Positions 1 through 8,838 of a DNA stretch of 64,000 nt are shown in pieces. The position numbers and the translations under genes are program-made. The stretch lies in NCBI GenBank assembly GCA_038316385.1, contig JBBQAN010000008.1:1-64000 (forward strand), read 5' to 3'. Numbering within the stretch: the stretch's first letter is position 1; every line of letters begins with the position of its first letter. The notes under the pieces are model-generated. The model saw nothing but the letters and a program-made list of their open reading frames with translations, had not been told where the DNA came from and ran no database searches. This stretch comes from SZAS-103 sp038316385. GTDB lineage: Bacteria; Pseudomonadota; Gammaproteobacteria; Xanthomonadales; Xanthomonadaceae.

Positions 1-286
1 AAGATTGGATCTGTTGATCCCATCCGCAGGCGTCCGCACAAGTTTCCTGCGCACACTGTCAAAGATCTGTCCAACCGACCAAACCTCTCGGTCCGATCCG
101 CAGGGGCCTTTCGCCCAAGCGAGCCGCACATCATACAGCCTGATCCAACAAGGTCAACACCCCTGATGAAGATTTTGCTCAAAATGCCAACCCACCGGTG
201 GACGTGGCGACCCTGCTTCTACATGGGCTTGACAGACGACAGGCTGTGGCAGAACGTCACGACAGGCTCTTTCGACGGACATCCGC
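1..286. other. Left-edge non-coding stretch
   Basis: No convincing gene is visible here. Open frames that cross it run on into the DUF192 gene in another frame and look like shadows. It probably holds the promoter region of the DUF192 gene and the tail of a gene outside the window. The octamer TCCGCAGG occurs twice (near 24 and 97), without further sign of a structured repeat. Confidence 0.4.
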
Positions 287-796
287 ATGCCGCGACTGCC
301 ACATTTGCCTGGCTTGACCCTGCTGCTGGCCACGCTACTGGCGCAGCCTGCGTTGGCAGAAACGGCCACCGCCGATGCCTACCCGATTACCCCCATGTCC
401 ACATCGTGGGTGGTACTGCATGGACATCGTTACGCCGTCGAGGTGGCGCATACGGAAGCGCAACGCGCACGCGGTTTGATGTTCCGCAAGCACATGGACC
501 GCAATCGCGGGATGTTGTTCATTCACGCCGTCGATGAGCCGCTCGCGTACTGGATGAAGAACACTGTGATTGCACTGGACATCTTCTACTTCGACGATCA
601 GCGCCGGCTGGTTTCGGTGTCAAAGAACACTCCGCCATGCACTTTGGGCGACGCTTGTCCGCCCTACCGCAGCGCGGGCCCGGCGTTGTACGTGCTCGAA
701 CTCAATGCCGGGCTGGCGGAGCGGCTGCATGTGAAAAAAGGCGACCGCTTGACCTTCGGTCCCAACATTCTCCCCAATCCACCAGCACGACCTTGA
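287..796 (+). CDS. Exported DUF192 family protein
   Basis: A 169-residue protein. Residues 1-24 form a signal peptide with a Leu/Ala-rich core ending near ALA-ET. The rest matches the DUF192 (COG1430) fold, with the family hallmarks RGLMFR, GMLF, the WMKNT stretch and a late VLEL segment followed by a basic KKGD turn. No biochemical function is established for the family; members are small exported or membrane-proximal beta proteins. The ATG at 287 is chosen because it gives a complete signal peptide; the ribosome site is weak. The next gene starts 31 bases downstream on the same strand, so the two may be cotranscribed. Confidence 0.85.
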   Translation: MPRLPHLPGLTLLLATLLAQPALAETATADAYPITPMSTSWVVLHGHRYAVEVAHTEAQRARGLMFRKHMDRNRGMLFIHAVDEPLAYWMKNTVIALDIFYFDDQRRLVSVSKNTPPCTLGDACPPYRSAGPALYVLELNAGLAERLHVKKGDRLTFGPNILPNPPARP

Positions 797-827
797 TCGC
801 AGCGGAATTGAGGCCCACATCAGTGCG

Positions 828-1688
828 ATGAATACGCAACGCAACGCAACCACCACTGGCCTGCCCACATGGGACGCGCACGCGCGCATGGACGACGACG
901 CGCTGCCGCTGCTCGGCACGGCGCTGTTGATCGCGCGCGACGAATACCCGGAATTGCAAGCGGCGCATTACGACGACGTGGTGCAAGGATATGCGGATGC
1001 ACTTCGCACCGAAGTGCAGGCGCAAAATGGCGCACCTGCGCGGATGGCGGTGATCAATCGCTATCTGTTCGAGGAGCTCGGTTTCGGCGGCAACAACGAC
1101 GCCTATAGCGATCCGCGCAACAGCTACCTCAATGATGTGTTTGACCGCAAGCTGGGCATTCCAATTTCATTGGCCGTCGTGCAGATGGAAATTGCGCGTC
1201 GGCTCGACGTGCCACTCGATGGCATTTCGTTTCCCGGACATTTTCTGGTGCGACTGCCGGTCGATGACGGCATCCTGGTCATGGATCCGTACAACAAGGG
1301 CCGCTCGCTCAGCGCCGAGGAATTGCGCGACCGGATCAGTCCTCACTTCGGCGGCCAATCGCCTGACGATGCGGAGTTGTTGCACATCCTCGCGCCTGCG
1401 AGCCATCGCGCGATCCTGCAGCGCATGCTGCGCAACCTCAAGGCGCTGTACGTCGATCAGGACGATTGGGAGCGCGTTGCGCGTTCATCGGATCGCTTGC
1501 TCAAACTCGCGCCCGGCCTCGGCGAGGAAGTTCGCGATCGCGGCTTGGCATACCTGAAGATCGGACACATTGCCGGCGCTCGCGAAGACCTCGCGCGTTA
1601 TCTGTCCATGCAGCCGGAAGCGCCGGATGTTGAGGCGGTGCGCTCGCTGCTGATCGAAGCCACCGGCAGAGCGCAGCGACTGAACTGA
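828..1688 (+). CDS. SirB1-like protein (transglutaminase-like core plus TPR)
   Basis: A 286-residue cytosolic protein of the SirB1/COG2912 family. The middle part holds the family's transglutaminase-like region (ELGFGGN, then YLNDVFDRKLGIPISLAVVQ, then GISFPGHFLVR, the last containing the conserved His). The C-terminal 90 residues carry tetratricopeptide-type helices with LLKLAPG and YLSMQPEAPD. The N-terminal segment is polar. Family members sit near prfA/hemK or stand alone, and their function is not known. It follows the DUF192 gene closely on the same strand. I see no truncation. Confidence 0.85.
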   Translation: MNTQRNATTTGLPTWDAHARMDDDALPLLGTALLIARDEYPELQAAHYDDVVQGYADALRTEVQAQNGAPARMAVINRYLFEELGFGGNNDAYSDPRNSYLNDVFDRKLGIPISLAVVQMEIARRLDVPLDGISFPGHFLVRLPVDDGILVMDPYNKGRSLSAEELRDRISPHFGGQSPDDAELLHILAPASHRAILQRMLRNLKALYVDQDDWERVARSSDRLLKLAPGLGEEVRDRGLAYLKIGHIAGAREDLARYLSMQPEAPDVEAVRSLLIEATGRAQRLN

Positions 1689-1727
1689 TCGATCTGCCTG
1701 GCCAGCAAGATCGACGATGTTCACCGT

Positions 1728-1919
1728 TCAGTTCAACGGCACCATCTCGAAATCGTCCTTGGTCACCCCGCAATCCGGGCAGACCCAGGTCTCGGGCACG
1801 TCTTCCCAGCGGGTACCCGGGAGGATGCCTTCTTCAGGCATGCCTTGCGCTTCGTCGTACATGAAACCGCAGACGACGCACATCCAGGTGCGGTAAGCGG
1901 CAGAAACGGACACAGTCAT
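1728..1919 (-). CDS. Rubredoxin
   Basis: A 63-residue iron protein for one-electron transfer. The two Cys-x2-Cys knuckles of rubredoxin are clear: CVVCGF near residue 14 and CPDCGV near residue 47. Between them are the Tyr/Asp-rich loop and GILPGTRWEDVPETW, which is typical of the family. The ATG at 1919 gives the usual rubredoxin length; a longer frame upstream overlaps thiE and is not supported. It is divergent from thiE, with 66 bases between the starts, so the promoters must lie close together. The redox partner cannot be told from the context. Confidence 0.93.
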   Translation of the reverse strand: MTVSVSAAYRTWMCVVCGFMYDEAQGMPEEGILPGTRWEDVPETWVCPDCGVTKDDFEMVPLN

Positions 1920-1985
1920 TGCGGTGGCTTCGCTGACGACACAGACTGTCATTTTCGCACTTCGCGCAGCCGGGGGGAAGCGAGC

Positions 1986-2636
1986 ATGCGCAATGGATGG
2001 CCACGACGCGGCCTGTATGCGATCACGCTGGAGGATTCCGACACGCGGCGGCTCCTCAAACGCGCCGAATCGGTGCTCGATCAAGGCATTGCCTTGATGC
2101 AATACCGCAACAAGAGCAAGGACGCCAGCTTGCGGCTCGAACAGGCGCTTGGATTGAAGCTGCTCTGCATGACTTACGGCGTGCCGCTGATCGTCAACGA
2201 CGACGTCGCACTTGCGCGCGCGATGCAGGCCGATGGAGTACATCTGGGTGAAGTCGATGGCAATCCCGCGGCTGCGCGCGATGAACTCGGCGGCGATGCG
2301 CTGATCGGGGTGTCGTGCTATGCGAGTATCGAGCGCGCGCAAACTGCGAAGTCGCAGAGCGCGGACTATCTCGCGTTCGGCGCATTCTTCAAGAGCCCCA
2401 GCAAACCGAATGCTGCCTGCGCTGATCCTGACCTGTTACGCGACGCACGCCGATTCGGACTGCCACTGGTCGCGATTGGCGGGATCCAGCCAGGCAATGT
2501 GCGCAGCTTGCGTGAAGCCGGCGCCGATCTGATCGCGGTGATTTCCGGATTGTGGAATGCACGCAATCCGGCCGAAGCCGCACGCGCCTATGTGACCGCA
2601 TTCCGCGATCCTGCAATAGCAAACGAGAGCCTATGA
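1986..2636 (+). CDS. thiE: Thiamine-phosphate synthase ThiE
   Basis: A 216-residue TIM-barrel enzyme that joins hydroxymethylpyrimidine diphosphate and thiazole phosphate into thiamine phosphate. Visible hallmarks are LMQYRNK near the N-terminus, IVNDDVALA, GVHLGEVD and the phosphate-binding GAFFKSPSKP and VAIGGI stretches. The ATG at 1986 has a strong GGGGAAG ribosome site 6 bases upstream; an in-frame extension to 1845 would run through the rubredoxin gene and is rejected. Its TGA overlaps the hemL start as ATGA. Together with thiC at 19-21 kb this shows that the cell makes thiamine, but no TPP riboswitch is seen in front of this copy. Confidence 0.95.
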   Translation: MRNGWPRRGLYAITLEDSDTRRLLKRAESVLDQGIALMQYRNKSKDASLRLEQALGLKLLCMTYGVPLIVNDDVALARAMQADGVHLGEVDGNPAAARDELGGDALIGVSCYASIERAQTAKSQSADYLAFGAFFKSPSKPNAACADPDLLRDARRFGLPLVAIGGIQPGNVRSLREAGADLIAVISGLWNARNPAEAARAYVTAFRDPAIANESL

Positions 2637-3922
2637 ACCCGAACAATCACGACCTCTTCCAACGCGCTTTGCGCTTGATGCCCGGAGGCGTCAATTCACC
2701 CGTGCGCGCGTTCAAGTCGGTCGGTGGCGAACCGTTTTTCGCGCAACGGGCGCAAGGTCCGTATCTGTGGGATGTCGAAGGCAAGCGATACATCGATTAT
2801 GTCGGTTCGTGGGGGCCGATGATCGCAGGGCATGCGCATCCGCAGGTGCTCGATGCGGTGATGCGGGTGATACGCGACGGCCTGTCGTTCGGCGTGCCCA
2901 ATCCGCTCGAAGTGACGATGGCCGAAACCATCACGCGCTTGATTCCATCCGTCGAGATGGTACGCATGGTGAACTCCGGCACCGAAGCCACATTGTCGGC
3001 AGTCCGCCTCGCACGTGGTGCAACCGGACGTACGCGCATCGTCAAATTCGAGGGCTGCTACCACGGCCATGGCGACAGCTTCCTGGTGAAGGCAGGCTCG
3101 GGCGCGCTCACGTTCGGCGTGCCCGACTCCCCTGGCGTGCCCAAAGCGCTCGCCGATCTCACCCTCACCCTGCCGTATAACGATGCCGACGCGGCGACCG
3201 CGCTGTTCGATGCGGAAGGCGAAACAATCGCCGCGCTGATCATCGAACCCATCGCGGGCAACATGAATTGCATCCTGCCTCGCGACGGCTATCTGCAACA
3301 CCTTCGCGCGCTGTGCACGAAGCATGGCGTGCTGCTGATTTTCGATGAAGTGATGACCGGCTTCCGCGTCGCCCTCGGTGGCGCGCAGGCGCTGTACGAC
3401 GTCACGCCCGACCTCACCACCTTCGGCAAGATCATCGGCGGCGGCATGCCGGTCGGCGCGTATGGCGGGCGTCGCGACCTGATGCAACAGATCGCGCCGA
3501 GCGGCCCGATCTATCAGGCTGGCACGCTTAGCGGCAATCCCGTCGCGATGGCAGCCGGGCTGGCGACGCTCGAACTGATCCAGCAACCCGGCTTCTACGA
3601 AGAACTCGACCGACGCACGCGCCTGCTCACCGATTCGCTCCAAGCCATCGCCATCGAAGCCGATGTGCCATTCAGTACCAACCGCGTCTGCGGCATGTTC
3701 GGGCTGTTCTTCAGCGCGACGAAAGTCGAGAGCTATGCGCAGGCGACGGGTTGCGATGTCGCGATGTTCAAACAGTTCTTCCACGGCATGCTCCAGCGCG
3801 GCGTCTATCTCGCTCCGTCGGCATTCGAGGCGGGCTTCATCTCGTCCGCGCACAGCGAAGACGACATCGCTGCGACCTTCACGGCGGCACGCGAAACGTT
3901 TGCGGAAATTCACAACAGTTGA
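2633..3922 (+). CDS. hemL: Glutamate-1-semialdehyde 2,1-aminomutase HemL
   Basis: A 429-residue PLP enzyme that converts glutamate-1-semialdehyde to 5-aminolevulinate for tetrapyrrole synthesis by the C5 route. It begins with the family-typical LFQRALRLMPGGVNSPVRAF. FDEVMTGFR holds the Asp that binds the PLP nitrogen, and FGKIIGGG holds the Schiff-base Lys at about residue 266. Its length equals the usual family length. The ATG at 2633 overlaps the thiE stop (ATGA), which indicates translational coupling. It is the second gene of a thiE-hemL-cupin-transsulfuration run. Confidence 0.97.
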   Translation: MNPNNHDLFQRALRLMPGGVNSPVRAFKSVGGEPFFAQRAQGPYLWDVEGKRYIDYVGSWGPMIAGHAHPQVLDAVMRVIRDGLSFGVPNPLEVTMAETITRLIPSVEMVRMVNSGTEATLSAVRLARGATGRTRIVKFEGCYHGHGDSFLVKAGSGALTFGVPDSPGVPKALADLTLTLPYNDADAATALFDAEGETIAALIIEPIAGNMNCILPRDGYLQHLRALCTKHGVLLIFDEVMTGFRVALGGAQALYDVTPDLTTFGKIIGGGMPVGAYGGRRDLMQQIAPSGPIYQAGTLSGNPVAMAAGLATLELIQQPGFYEELDRRTRLLTDSLQAIAIEADVPFSTNRVCGMFGLFFSATKVESYAQATGCDVAMFKQFFHGMLQRGVYLAPSAFEAGFISSAHSEDDIAATFTAARETFAEIHNS

Positions 3923-3954
3923 TCGCGAAGCAATAACTGGAGACTTCGAATCAC

Positions 3955-4320
3955 ATGATGACTGGACCCATCAATTTCGCGCAAAAACTGGCGACCTTCA
4001 GCGAACACTGGTCGCCGCGCGTCATCGCCGAAATGAACGATTACCAGTTCAAGCTGGTGAAACTTGAAGGTGAGTTCGTCTGGCACACACACGACCATAC
4101 CGACGAAGTCTTCCTCGTCATCGCAGGCGAAATGCAGATCGGATTCCGCGATCGCGATGTCACCCTGAGAGCCGGCGAAATGTGCGTGGTGCCAAAGGGT
4201 GTCGAACACATTACCCGCGCGGCATGCGAATGCAGCGCGTTGATCGTCGAGCCACGCGGCGTAGTCAATACCGGCGAAGCAGGCGGCGAGTTGACAGCGC
4301 AAAACGATGTCTGGATATGA
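3955..4320 (+). CDS. Small cupin-domain protein
   Basis: A 121-residue single-domain cupin. The first cupin motif is visible as WHTHDHTDEVFLVIAGEM (His-x-His, a spaced Glu and a downstream Gly). The second is GEMCVVPKGVEHIT with the metal-binding His. Such proteins are often metal-dependent isomerases or dioxygenases, or simply binding proteins; I cannot assign a substrate. CTGGAGA lies about 9 bases before the ATG. It is followed with overlap or very short spacing by the transsulfuration gene, so it is likely part of the same transcript. Confidence 0.85.
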   Translation: MMTGPINFAQKLATFSEHWSPRVIAEMNDYQFKLVKLEGEFVWHTHDHTDEVFLVIAGEMQIGFRDRDVTLRAGEMCVVPKGVEHITRAACECSALIVEPRGVVNTGEAGGELTAQNDVWI

Positions 4321-4331
4321 AGGAATTGAAG

Positions 4332-5450
4332 ATGCGTCTTGAAACTCTCGCCGTTCACGCAGGTGCGGAACCCGATGCGCAAACCGGCGCGATGGCGCCG
4401 CCGATCCACCTCGCCACCACATTCAAGCATGGCGCGGATGGCGCACGTATTGCCGGTTACGAATATCAGCGCGAAGGCAATCCAACCCAGGATCGCCTCG
4501 AAGCCGCGCTTGCGGCGCTCGAAGGTGGCGAGGCGGCGCTTGCGTTTGCATCGGGGATGGCCGCGATCACCGCGTTGCTGGAATCGTTGCCAAACGGATC
4601 GCGCATCCTGATTCCCGACGACTGCTACACCGGGACTCGCGTTCTTGCCAACGAATTCCTGCCGGAGCGCGGCATCATCGCGACGATGGTCGACATGTCC
4701 GACCTCGATGCGGTGCGCTCGGCTTGTGTCGGCGCTGCGCTGATCTGGGCGGAGACACCATCGAACCCGCGATTGAAAGTCTGTGACCTCGCCGCGCTTG
4801 CGGAAATCGCCCATGACGCGGACGCGGCACTGGTCTGCGACAACACCTTCGCAACGCCGGTGCTGCAGCAGCCGATCGCTCTGGGCGCCGACTTGGTGAT
4901 GCATTCGACGACGAAGTATTTCGGCGGCCATAGCGACGTGCTCGGCGGCGCCCTGGTGTTCAAGCATCGCGACGGATTCTTCGAGCGTGTCGCCCATCGC
5001 CGCCATCTCACCGGCGCCATCCTCGCGCCCTTCAGTGCCTGGCTCACGCTGCGCGGTTGCCGTTCGATGCCGGCGCGCATGACGATGCACTGCGCGAACG
5101 CGCGGCGTATCGCCGAATTCCTCGCGTCGCATCCTGCGATCGAGCGCGTGAACTATCCCGGCCTTCCGTCGCATCCGGGACACGCGATCGCCGCAAGGCA
5201 GATGCGCGATTTCGGCGGCATGCTGAGCATAGAAATGCGCGGCGGTCGCGAGGCGGCACTTGCGATGGCATCGCAACTACGCATCTTCACCAATGCGACC
5301 TCGCTCGGCGGCTGCGAATCGCTGATCGAACACCGGGCGTCGGTCGAGGGCGAGCATCCGGTATCACCACAGAACCTGCTGAGAATCTCGGTCGGCATCG
5401 AACATGCCGATGATCTGATCGAGGATCTAGATCAGGCGCTACAGGCCTGA
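4332..5450 (+). CDS. Cys/Met metabolism PLP enzyme (cystathionine gamma-synthase/lyase type)
   Basis: A 372-residue enzyme of the transsulfuration family. Visible hallmarks are the N-terminal LAVHAGAEPD, APPIHLATTF, the YEYQREGNPT cofactor-phosphate loop, the WAETPSNP stretch, CDNTFATP, and HSTTKYFGGH with the PLP Lys near residue 195. SLGGCESLIEH and RISVGIEH lie near the C-terminus. Cystathionine gamma-synthase and gamma-lyase cannot be separated by eye, so the metB or metC role stays open. The ATG at 4332 has AAGGAA 7 bases upstream; an ATG at 4317 that overlaps the cupin stop is the alternative. Its stop directly abuts the convergent glyoxalase gene. Confidence 0.92.
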   Translation: MRLETLAVHAGAEPDAQTGAMAPPIHLATTFKHGADGARIAGYEYQREGNPTQDRLEAALAALEGGEAALAFASGMAAITALLESLPNGSRILIPDDCYTGTRVLANEFLPERGIIATMVDMSDLDAVRSACVGAALIWAETPSNPRLKVCDLAALAEIAHDADAALVCDNTFATPVLQQPIALGADLVMHSTTKYFGGHSDVLGGALVFKHRDGFFERVAHRRHLTGAILAPFSAWLTLRGCRSMPARMTMHCANARRIAEFLASHPAIERVNYPGLPSHPGHAIAARQMRDFGGMLSIEMRGGREAALAMASQLRIFTNATSLGGCESLIEHRASVEGEHPVSPQNLLRISVGIEHADDLIEDLDQALQA

Positions 5451-5873
5451 TTACCAGACACCCACATTCGCCATTGACAGCCATGGCTCGGCTGGCGGCA
5501 ACGGATCGCCTTTCTGTAGAAGCTCGATCGAAATCAAATCCGGCGAGTGCGCAAAGGCCATGTGGCCGTCGCGCGGCGGGCGGTTGATCGTCACGCCCAT
5601 TGCCTGCAGATGGGCGCAGGTCGCGTATATGTCATCGACGCGAAATGCGAGGTGGCCGAAGTTGCGTGCAGTTCCGTAATCCTCGCTCGATTCCCAATTA
5701 TGGGTGAGTTCGATCTCGGCTTCGGGGCTCTCCGTAGCCGCCAGGAAGACGAGGGTGAACTTCCCTTGCGGCACGTCGCGACGACGCACTTCGCGCAAGC
5801 CAAGCCCTTCGCAATAGAAACGCAGCGAGGCGTCGAGGTCACGAACGCGGATCATGCTATGCAGATATTTCAT
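5451..5873 (-). CDS. gloA: Lactoylglutathione lyase-like glyoxalase I
   Basis: A 140-residue VOC-superfamily protein expected to isomerise the methylglyoxal-glutathione hemithioacetal to lactoylglutathione. The four metal ligands of bacterial glyoxalase I are in place: His5 (YLHSM), Glu55 (EIELTHNW), His74 (FGHLAF) and Glu117 (SIELLQ). The length is normal for the Ni-type enzymes, and the RDLDASLRFY segment is typical. It starts 13 bases after the stop of the upstream dehydrogenase gene on the same strand and is probably the last gene of the adk/mpl-side reverse run. Confidence 0.92.
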   Translation of the reverse strand: MKYLHSMIRVRDLDASLRFYCEGLGLREVRRRDVPQGKFTLVFLAATESPEAEIELTHNWESSEDYGTARNFGHLAFRVDDIYATCAHLQAMGVTINRPPRDGHMAFAHSPDLISIELLQKGDPLPPAEPWLSMANVGVW

Positions 5874-5886
5874 CGATGCAACTCCA

Positions 5887-6705
5887 TCAATCGAGAAACA
5901 GATCAGTTAGTAACGGTTGCGATGGATCGACCGCATAGCCCGAGAAATCCGTCACGCCGTGTTCGCCGAGGATGTCTTCGTCAATCACGAATCGCCCACA
6001 CAACTCGCGCGATGGCGTTGTCAGGATCGCGTGAGCGGCGTCGGCAAGAATCTGCGGCGTGCGGCATTGTGCGGCAGAGACGCCGGGGATCATCTTGATC
6101 GCATCGGTCGCGATAACCGTACGCGGCCACAAGGCGTTCACTGCCACGCCTTGTGGCCCGAACTCCGCGGCAAGACCCAGGGTGACGAAACTCATCCCCA
6201 TCTTGGTCAGCGTGTAGCCGGTATGCGGTCCCCACCATTTAGGGTCGAGTGTGGGCGGCGGCGCGAGAGTGAGGATGTGCGGGTTCCCCGCCTTCAATAA
6301 CTCCGGCAGGCAGGCCTGCGAACACAGGAAGGTACCGCGCGCGTTGACCTGCTGCATCAGGTCGAAGCGCTTCATCGGCGTGTCGAGCGTGCCGCGCAGC
6401 CAGATCGCACTCGCGTTGTTGACCAGGATATCGATACCGCCGAACACGTCCACGGCCGCTGCGACTGCGGCGCGCACCTGGTCTTCATCGCGAATATCGC
6501 AATGCAACGGTAACGCGCGGCCACCGGCCTCTTCAATTGCGCCCGCTGCTGTATGAATCGTGCCGGGCAGTTTCGGATTGGCGACCGACGACTTCGCTGC
6601 AACCACGATATTCGCGCCATCGCGCGCGGCGCGCAGTGCGATCGCCAAACCGATGCCGCGCGAAGCACCAGTGATGAAGAGTGTCTTGCCGCGCAAGTTG
6701 GACAT
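5887..6705 (-). CDS. Short-chain dehydrogenase, HSDL2-like
   Basis: A 272-residue SDR enzyme. It has the nucleotide loop TGASRGIG (residues 12-19), a long insert VAAKSSVANPKLPGTIHTAA of the kind seen in HSDL2-like proteins, NNAS, and the catalytic pair YTLTK. A WWGPHTGYT stretch is also typical of this subgroup. The usual catalytic Ser about 13 residues before the Tyr appears here as Ala in TLAPPPTL, by my alignment to the SPPLN motif of relatives. The substrate is unknown; lipid or branched acyl substrates are guesses from the subgroup. The ATG at 6705 puts the fold at its natural N-terminus; an upstream extension overlaps the Lon-N gene. Confidence 0.85.
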   Translation of the reverse strand: MSNLRGKTLFITGASRGIGLAIALRAARDGANIVVAAKSSVANPKLPGTIHTAAGAIEEAGGRALPLHCDIRDEDQVRAAVAAAVDVFGGIDILVNNASAIWLRGTLDTPMKRFDLMQQVNARGTFLCSQACLPELLKAGNPHILTLAPPPTLDPKWWGPHTGYTLTKMGMSFVTLGLAAEFGPQGVAVNALWPRTVIATDAIKMIPGVSAAQCRTPQILADAAHAILTTPSRELCGRFVIDEDILGEHGVTDFSGYAVDPSQPLLTDLFLD

Positions 6706-6788
6706 GGTGCGATTCCCGGTTGATCGTCGCGTGGACGGTGACCCTTGCAGTGTAGCCGTGGCCATCGGCAATCGCCGACGCGGATCCG

Positions 6789-7382
6789 TCATTCGGGTTG
6801 CAATTGCGGAATCAGTTCAAGCAGGCGCTGCAATCGCGCTTCCGGGTTGGACTCCTGCAACAGCAACTGCCGATCGGCGAGCGCGATCGGCAGGACTTCT
6901 GCCAGCTTCCAGCTCACCCAAACGGCATCCTCGTAAGCCGCCGCATCCGCACGCGCGTGGACGCCGCCCATCTGTTCGATCAGCCGCCGCAACAACGTCG
7001 CCAGCAGATCGTGTTCGACCGCCAATGGCATCGACTCAGGTTCGTCCAGCCATGCCACATCCGCGACGATCAATCCGTTATCGCGCACCCGCGTGCGTTC
7101 GACATGGAAGCGGCGACCGCCCAGCGCGGTGATGCCGAGCAAGCCGTCGGGCAACGGATTGAAATCGACGATGCGCGCTTCGGTGCCAACCGCGACTGGC
7201 ACTGACGGCTTGCCCGCCTCGTCTCCATCGAGGATCAGGCAGATTCCGAAGCCGCTGCTGGCGCGGCAACAACTGCGCACCAGATCGAGGTAGCGCGGTT
7301 CGAAGATTCGCAACTGCAGTTGTGCGCCGGGAACCAGCACGGTGTGCAGCGGGAAAAGCGGTAGCGAATTTGCCGGCATCAA
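6789..7382 (-). CDS. Lon protease N-terminal-domain protein
   Basis: A 197-residue cytosolic protein made only of the Lon substrate-recognition (LON) domain, COG2802. It opens with LPLFPLHTVLVPGAQLQLRIFEPRY, the most conserved block of the family (positions 7340-7360), then GFGICLI and VGTEARIVDF and DGLLGITALGGRRF. No ATPase or protease part follows, so it is not a truncated Lon but a member of the stand-alone family, whose function is not known. It lies 30 bases after mpl on the same strand. Confidence 0.88.
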   Translation of the reverse strand: MMPANSLPLFPLHTVLVPGAQLQLRIFEPRYLDLVRSCCRASSGFGICLILDGDEAGKPSVPVAVGTEARIVDFNPLPDGLLGITALGGRRFHVERTRVRDNGLIVADVAWLDEPESMPLAVEHDLLATLLRRLIEQMGGVHARADAAAYEDAVWVSWKLAEVLPIALADRQLLLQESNPEARLQRLLELIPQLQPE

Positions 7383-7412
7383 GCCCAGTCTAATGCGGTC
7401 TTCGCGTACGTG

Positions 7413-8774
7413 TCAGGCTTCCTGCAACCGCGCGAGAAAACGTCGTGGGGCGCCCTCGAAGCCACCATTGGACATGAACACGACGTGGTCGCCGTCGCGC
7501 GCGATCGATGCCAACTTCGCAATCAGCGCATCGACATCCGCCACGGATGCGCCTTCACCGCGCAACGCACAAATCACCGCACTGGCATCCCACGGTAGTT
7601 CGGCGCGTTGAAGGAAAACGATAGCGTCGGCGCCATCGAGCGACGGTGCAAGCTCGGCGGCGTGCGCCCCGAGCCGCATCGAATTGCTGCGCGGTTCCAT
7701 CGCGACCACGATGCGCGCGCTGCCGACGCGTGCGCGCAAGCCGGCGAGCGTGGTGCGGATCGCCGTTGGATGGTGGGCGAAGTCGTCGTACACGGTAATA
7801 CCGCGCGCATTACCGAGTATTTCGAGGCGGCGCTTCACGCTGCGGAACTCCGACAGCTTTGGTATTACGTTCGCGAGATCGACACCCACCGCATGCGCTG
7901 CGGCGAGTGCAGCTAATGCATTCATCACGTTGTGGCGGCCAAGCAAATCCCAACGCACGATGCCGATTTCCACGCCGCGATGCCGCACCGCGAATTCGGA
8001 ACCGTCGTCGGCGATCATCTGCGTCGTCCAGTCTGCATCGCCTTCCAGCGCGAAGCGTTCGACCGGCGTCCAGCACCCCATCGCGAGCACTTCGGCGATG
8101 CGCGCGTCCTCGCCGTTGACGATCAGCCGACCATTGCCAGGCACCGTTCGCACAAGATGATGGAACTGGCGCTGGATCGCGGCGATGTCGGGAAAAATGT
8201 CGGCGTGGTCGTATTCGAGATTGTTGAGAATGGCGACGCGTGGCCGGTAGTGGACAAACTTGCTGCGCTTGTCGAAGAATGCGGTGTCGTATTCGTCGGC
8301 TTCGACCACGAATTCCTTGCCGCTGCCGAGCCGCGCGGACACGCCGAAATTCTCCGGCACGCCTCCGACCAGGAAGCCCGGGTCACGGCCGGCAGATTCA
8401 AGAATCCACGCAAGGATCGATGTCGTGGTGGTCTTGCCGTGGGTGCCGGCGACCGCAAGTGTGGTGCGTCCCGGCAACACATTCTCGCGCAGCCATTCGG
8501 CGCCCGAGGTGTAGTTCATCTGCGTATCGAGAACGTGTTCGACCGCCGGATTGCCGCGCGACAACGCATTGCCGATCACCACGACATCGGTGCCGTCCGC
8601 GATGCTTTCCGGCGTGTAGCCCTGCGACAGCGTGATGCCGAGCGCTTCGAGCTGGGTGCTCATCGGCGGATAGATGTTCTGGTCGCTGCCGGCGACGTCG
8701 TGCCCGAGTTCGCGCGCCAGCGCTGCAACGCCGCCCATGAAGGTTCCGGCGATGCCGAGGATATGGAGCTTCAA
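7413..8774 (-). CDS. mpl: Murein tripeptide ligase Mpl
   Basis: A cytosolic Mur-family ATP ligase that attaches recycled L-Ala-gamma-D-Glu-meso-DAP tripeptide to UDP-N-acetylmuramate. The N-terminus LKLHILGIAGTFMGG is diagnostic. The ATP loop AGTHGKTTTTSILAW, the NNLEYDHADIF stretch, GRHNVMNALAA and VYDDFAHHPTAIRTTL follow in the expected order. I choose the TTG at 8774 because it places the start exactly at the conserved family N-terminus (453 residues) and has AAGAG upstream; an ATG at 8813 would add 13 residues without a visible ribosome site. The adk gene ends just upstream on the same strand. Confidence 0.93.
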   Translation of the reverse strand: MKLHILGIAGTFMGGVAALARELGHDVAGSDQNIYPPMSTQLEALGITLSQGYTPESIADGTDVVVIGNALSRGNPAVEHVLDTQMNYTSGAEWLRENVLPGRTTLAVAGTHGKTTTTSILAWILESAGRDPGFLVGGVPENFGVSARLGSGKEFVVEADEYDTAFFDKRSKFVHYRPRVAILNNLEYDHADIFPDIAAIQRQFHHLVRTVPGNGRLIVNGEDARIAEVLAMGCWTPVERFALEGDADWTTQMIADDGSEFAVRHRGVEIGIVRWDLLGRHNVMNALAALAAAHAVGVDLANVIPKLSEFRSVKRRLEILGNARGITVYDDFAHHPTAIRTTLAGLRARVGSARIVVAMEPRSNSMRLGAHAAELAPSLDGADAIVFLQRAELPWDASAVICALRGEGASVADVDALIAKLASIARDGDHVVFMSNGGFEGAPRRFLARLQEA

Positions 8775-8838
8775 GGGATGCGACTCTTGTTGTGGCGAAG
8801 GCGATGCGAACATCGCATCAATGATTCTGCATTGGCAC

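Noticed and set aside
166..537. 123-codon forward frame at the left edge
   Set aside because: It overlaps the DUF192 gene in another frame and has no recognisable features.
2696..3913. 405-codon reverse open frame opposite hemL
   Set aside because: Antisense shadow of a well-conserved hemL; composition is Arg/His-rich and unlike a protein family.
4041..5276. 411-codon reverse open frame opposite the cupin and transsulfuration genes
   Set aside because: It spans two real forward genes and has no recognisable domain.
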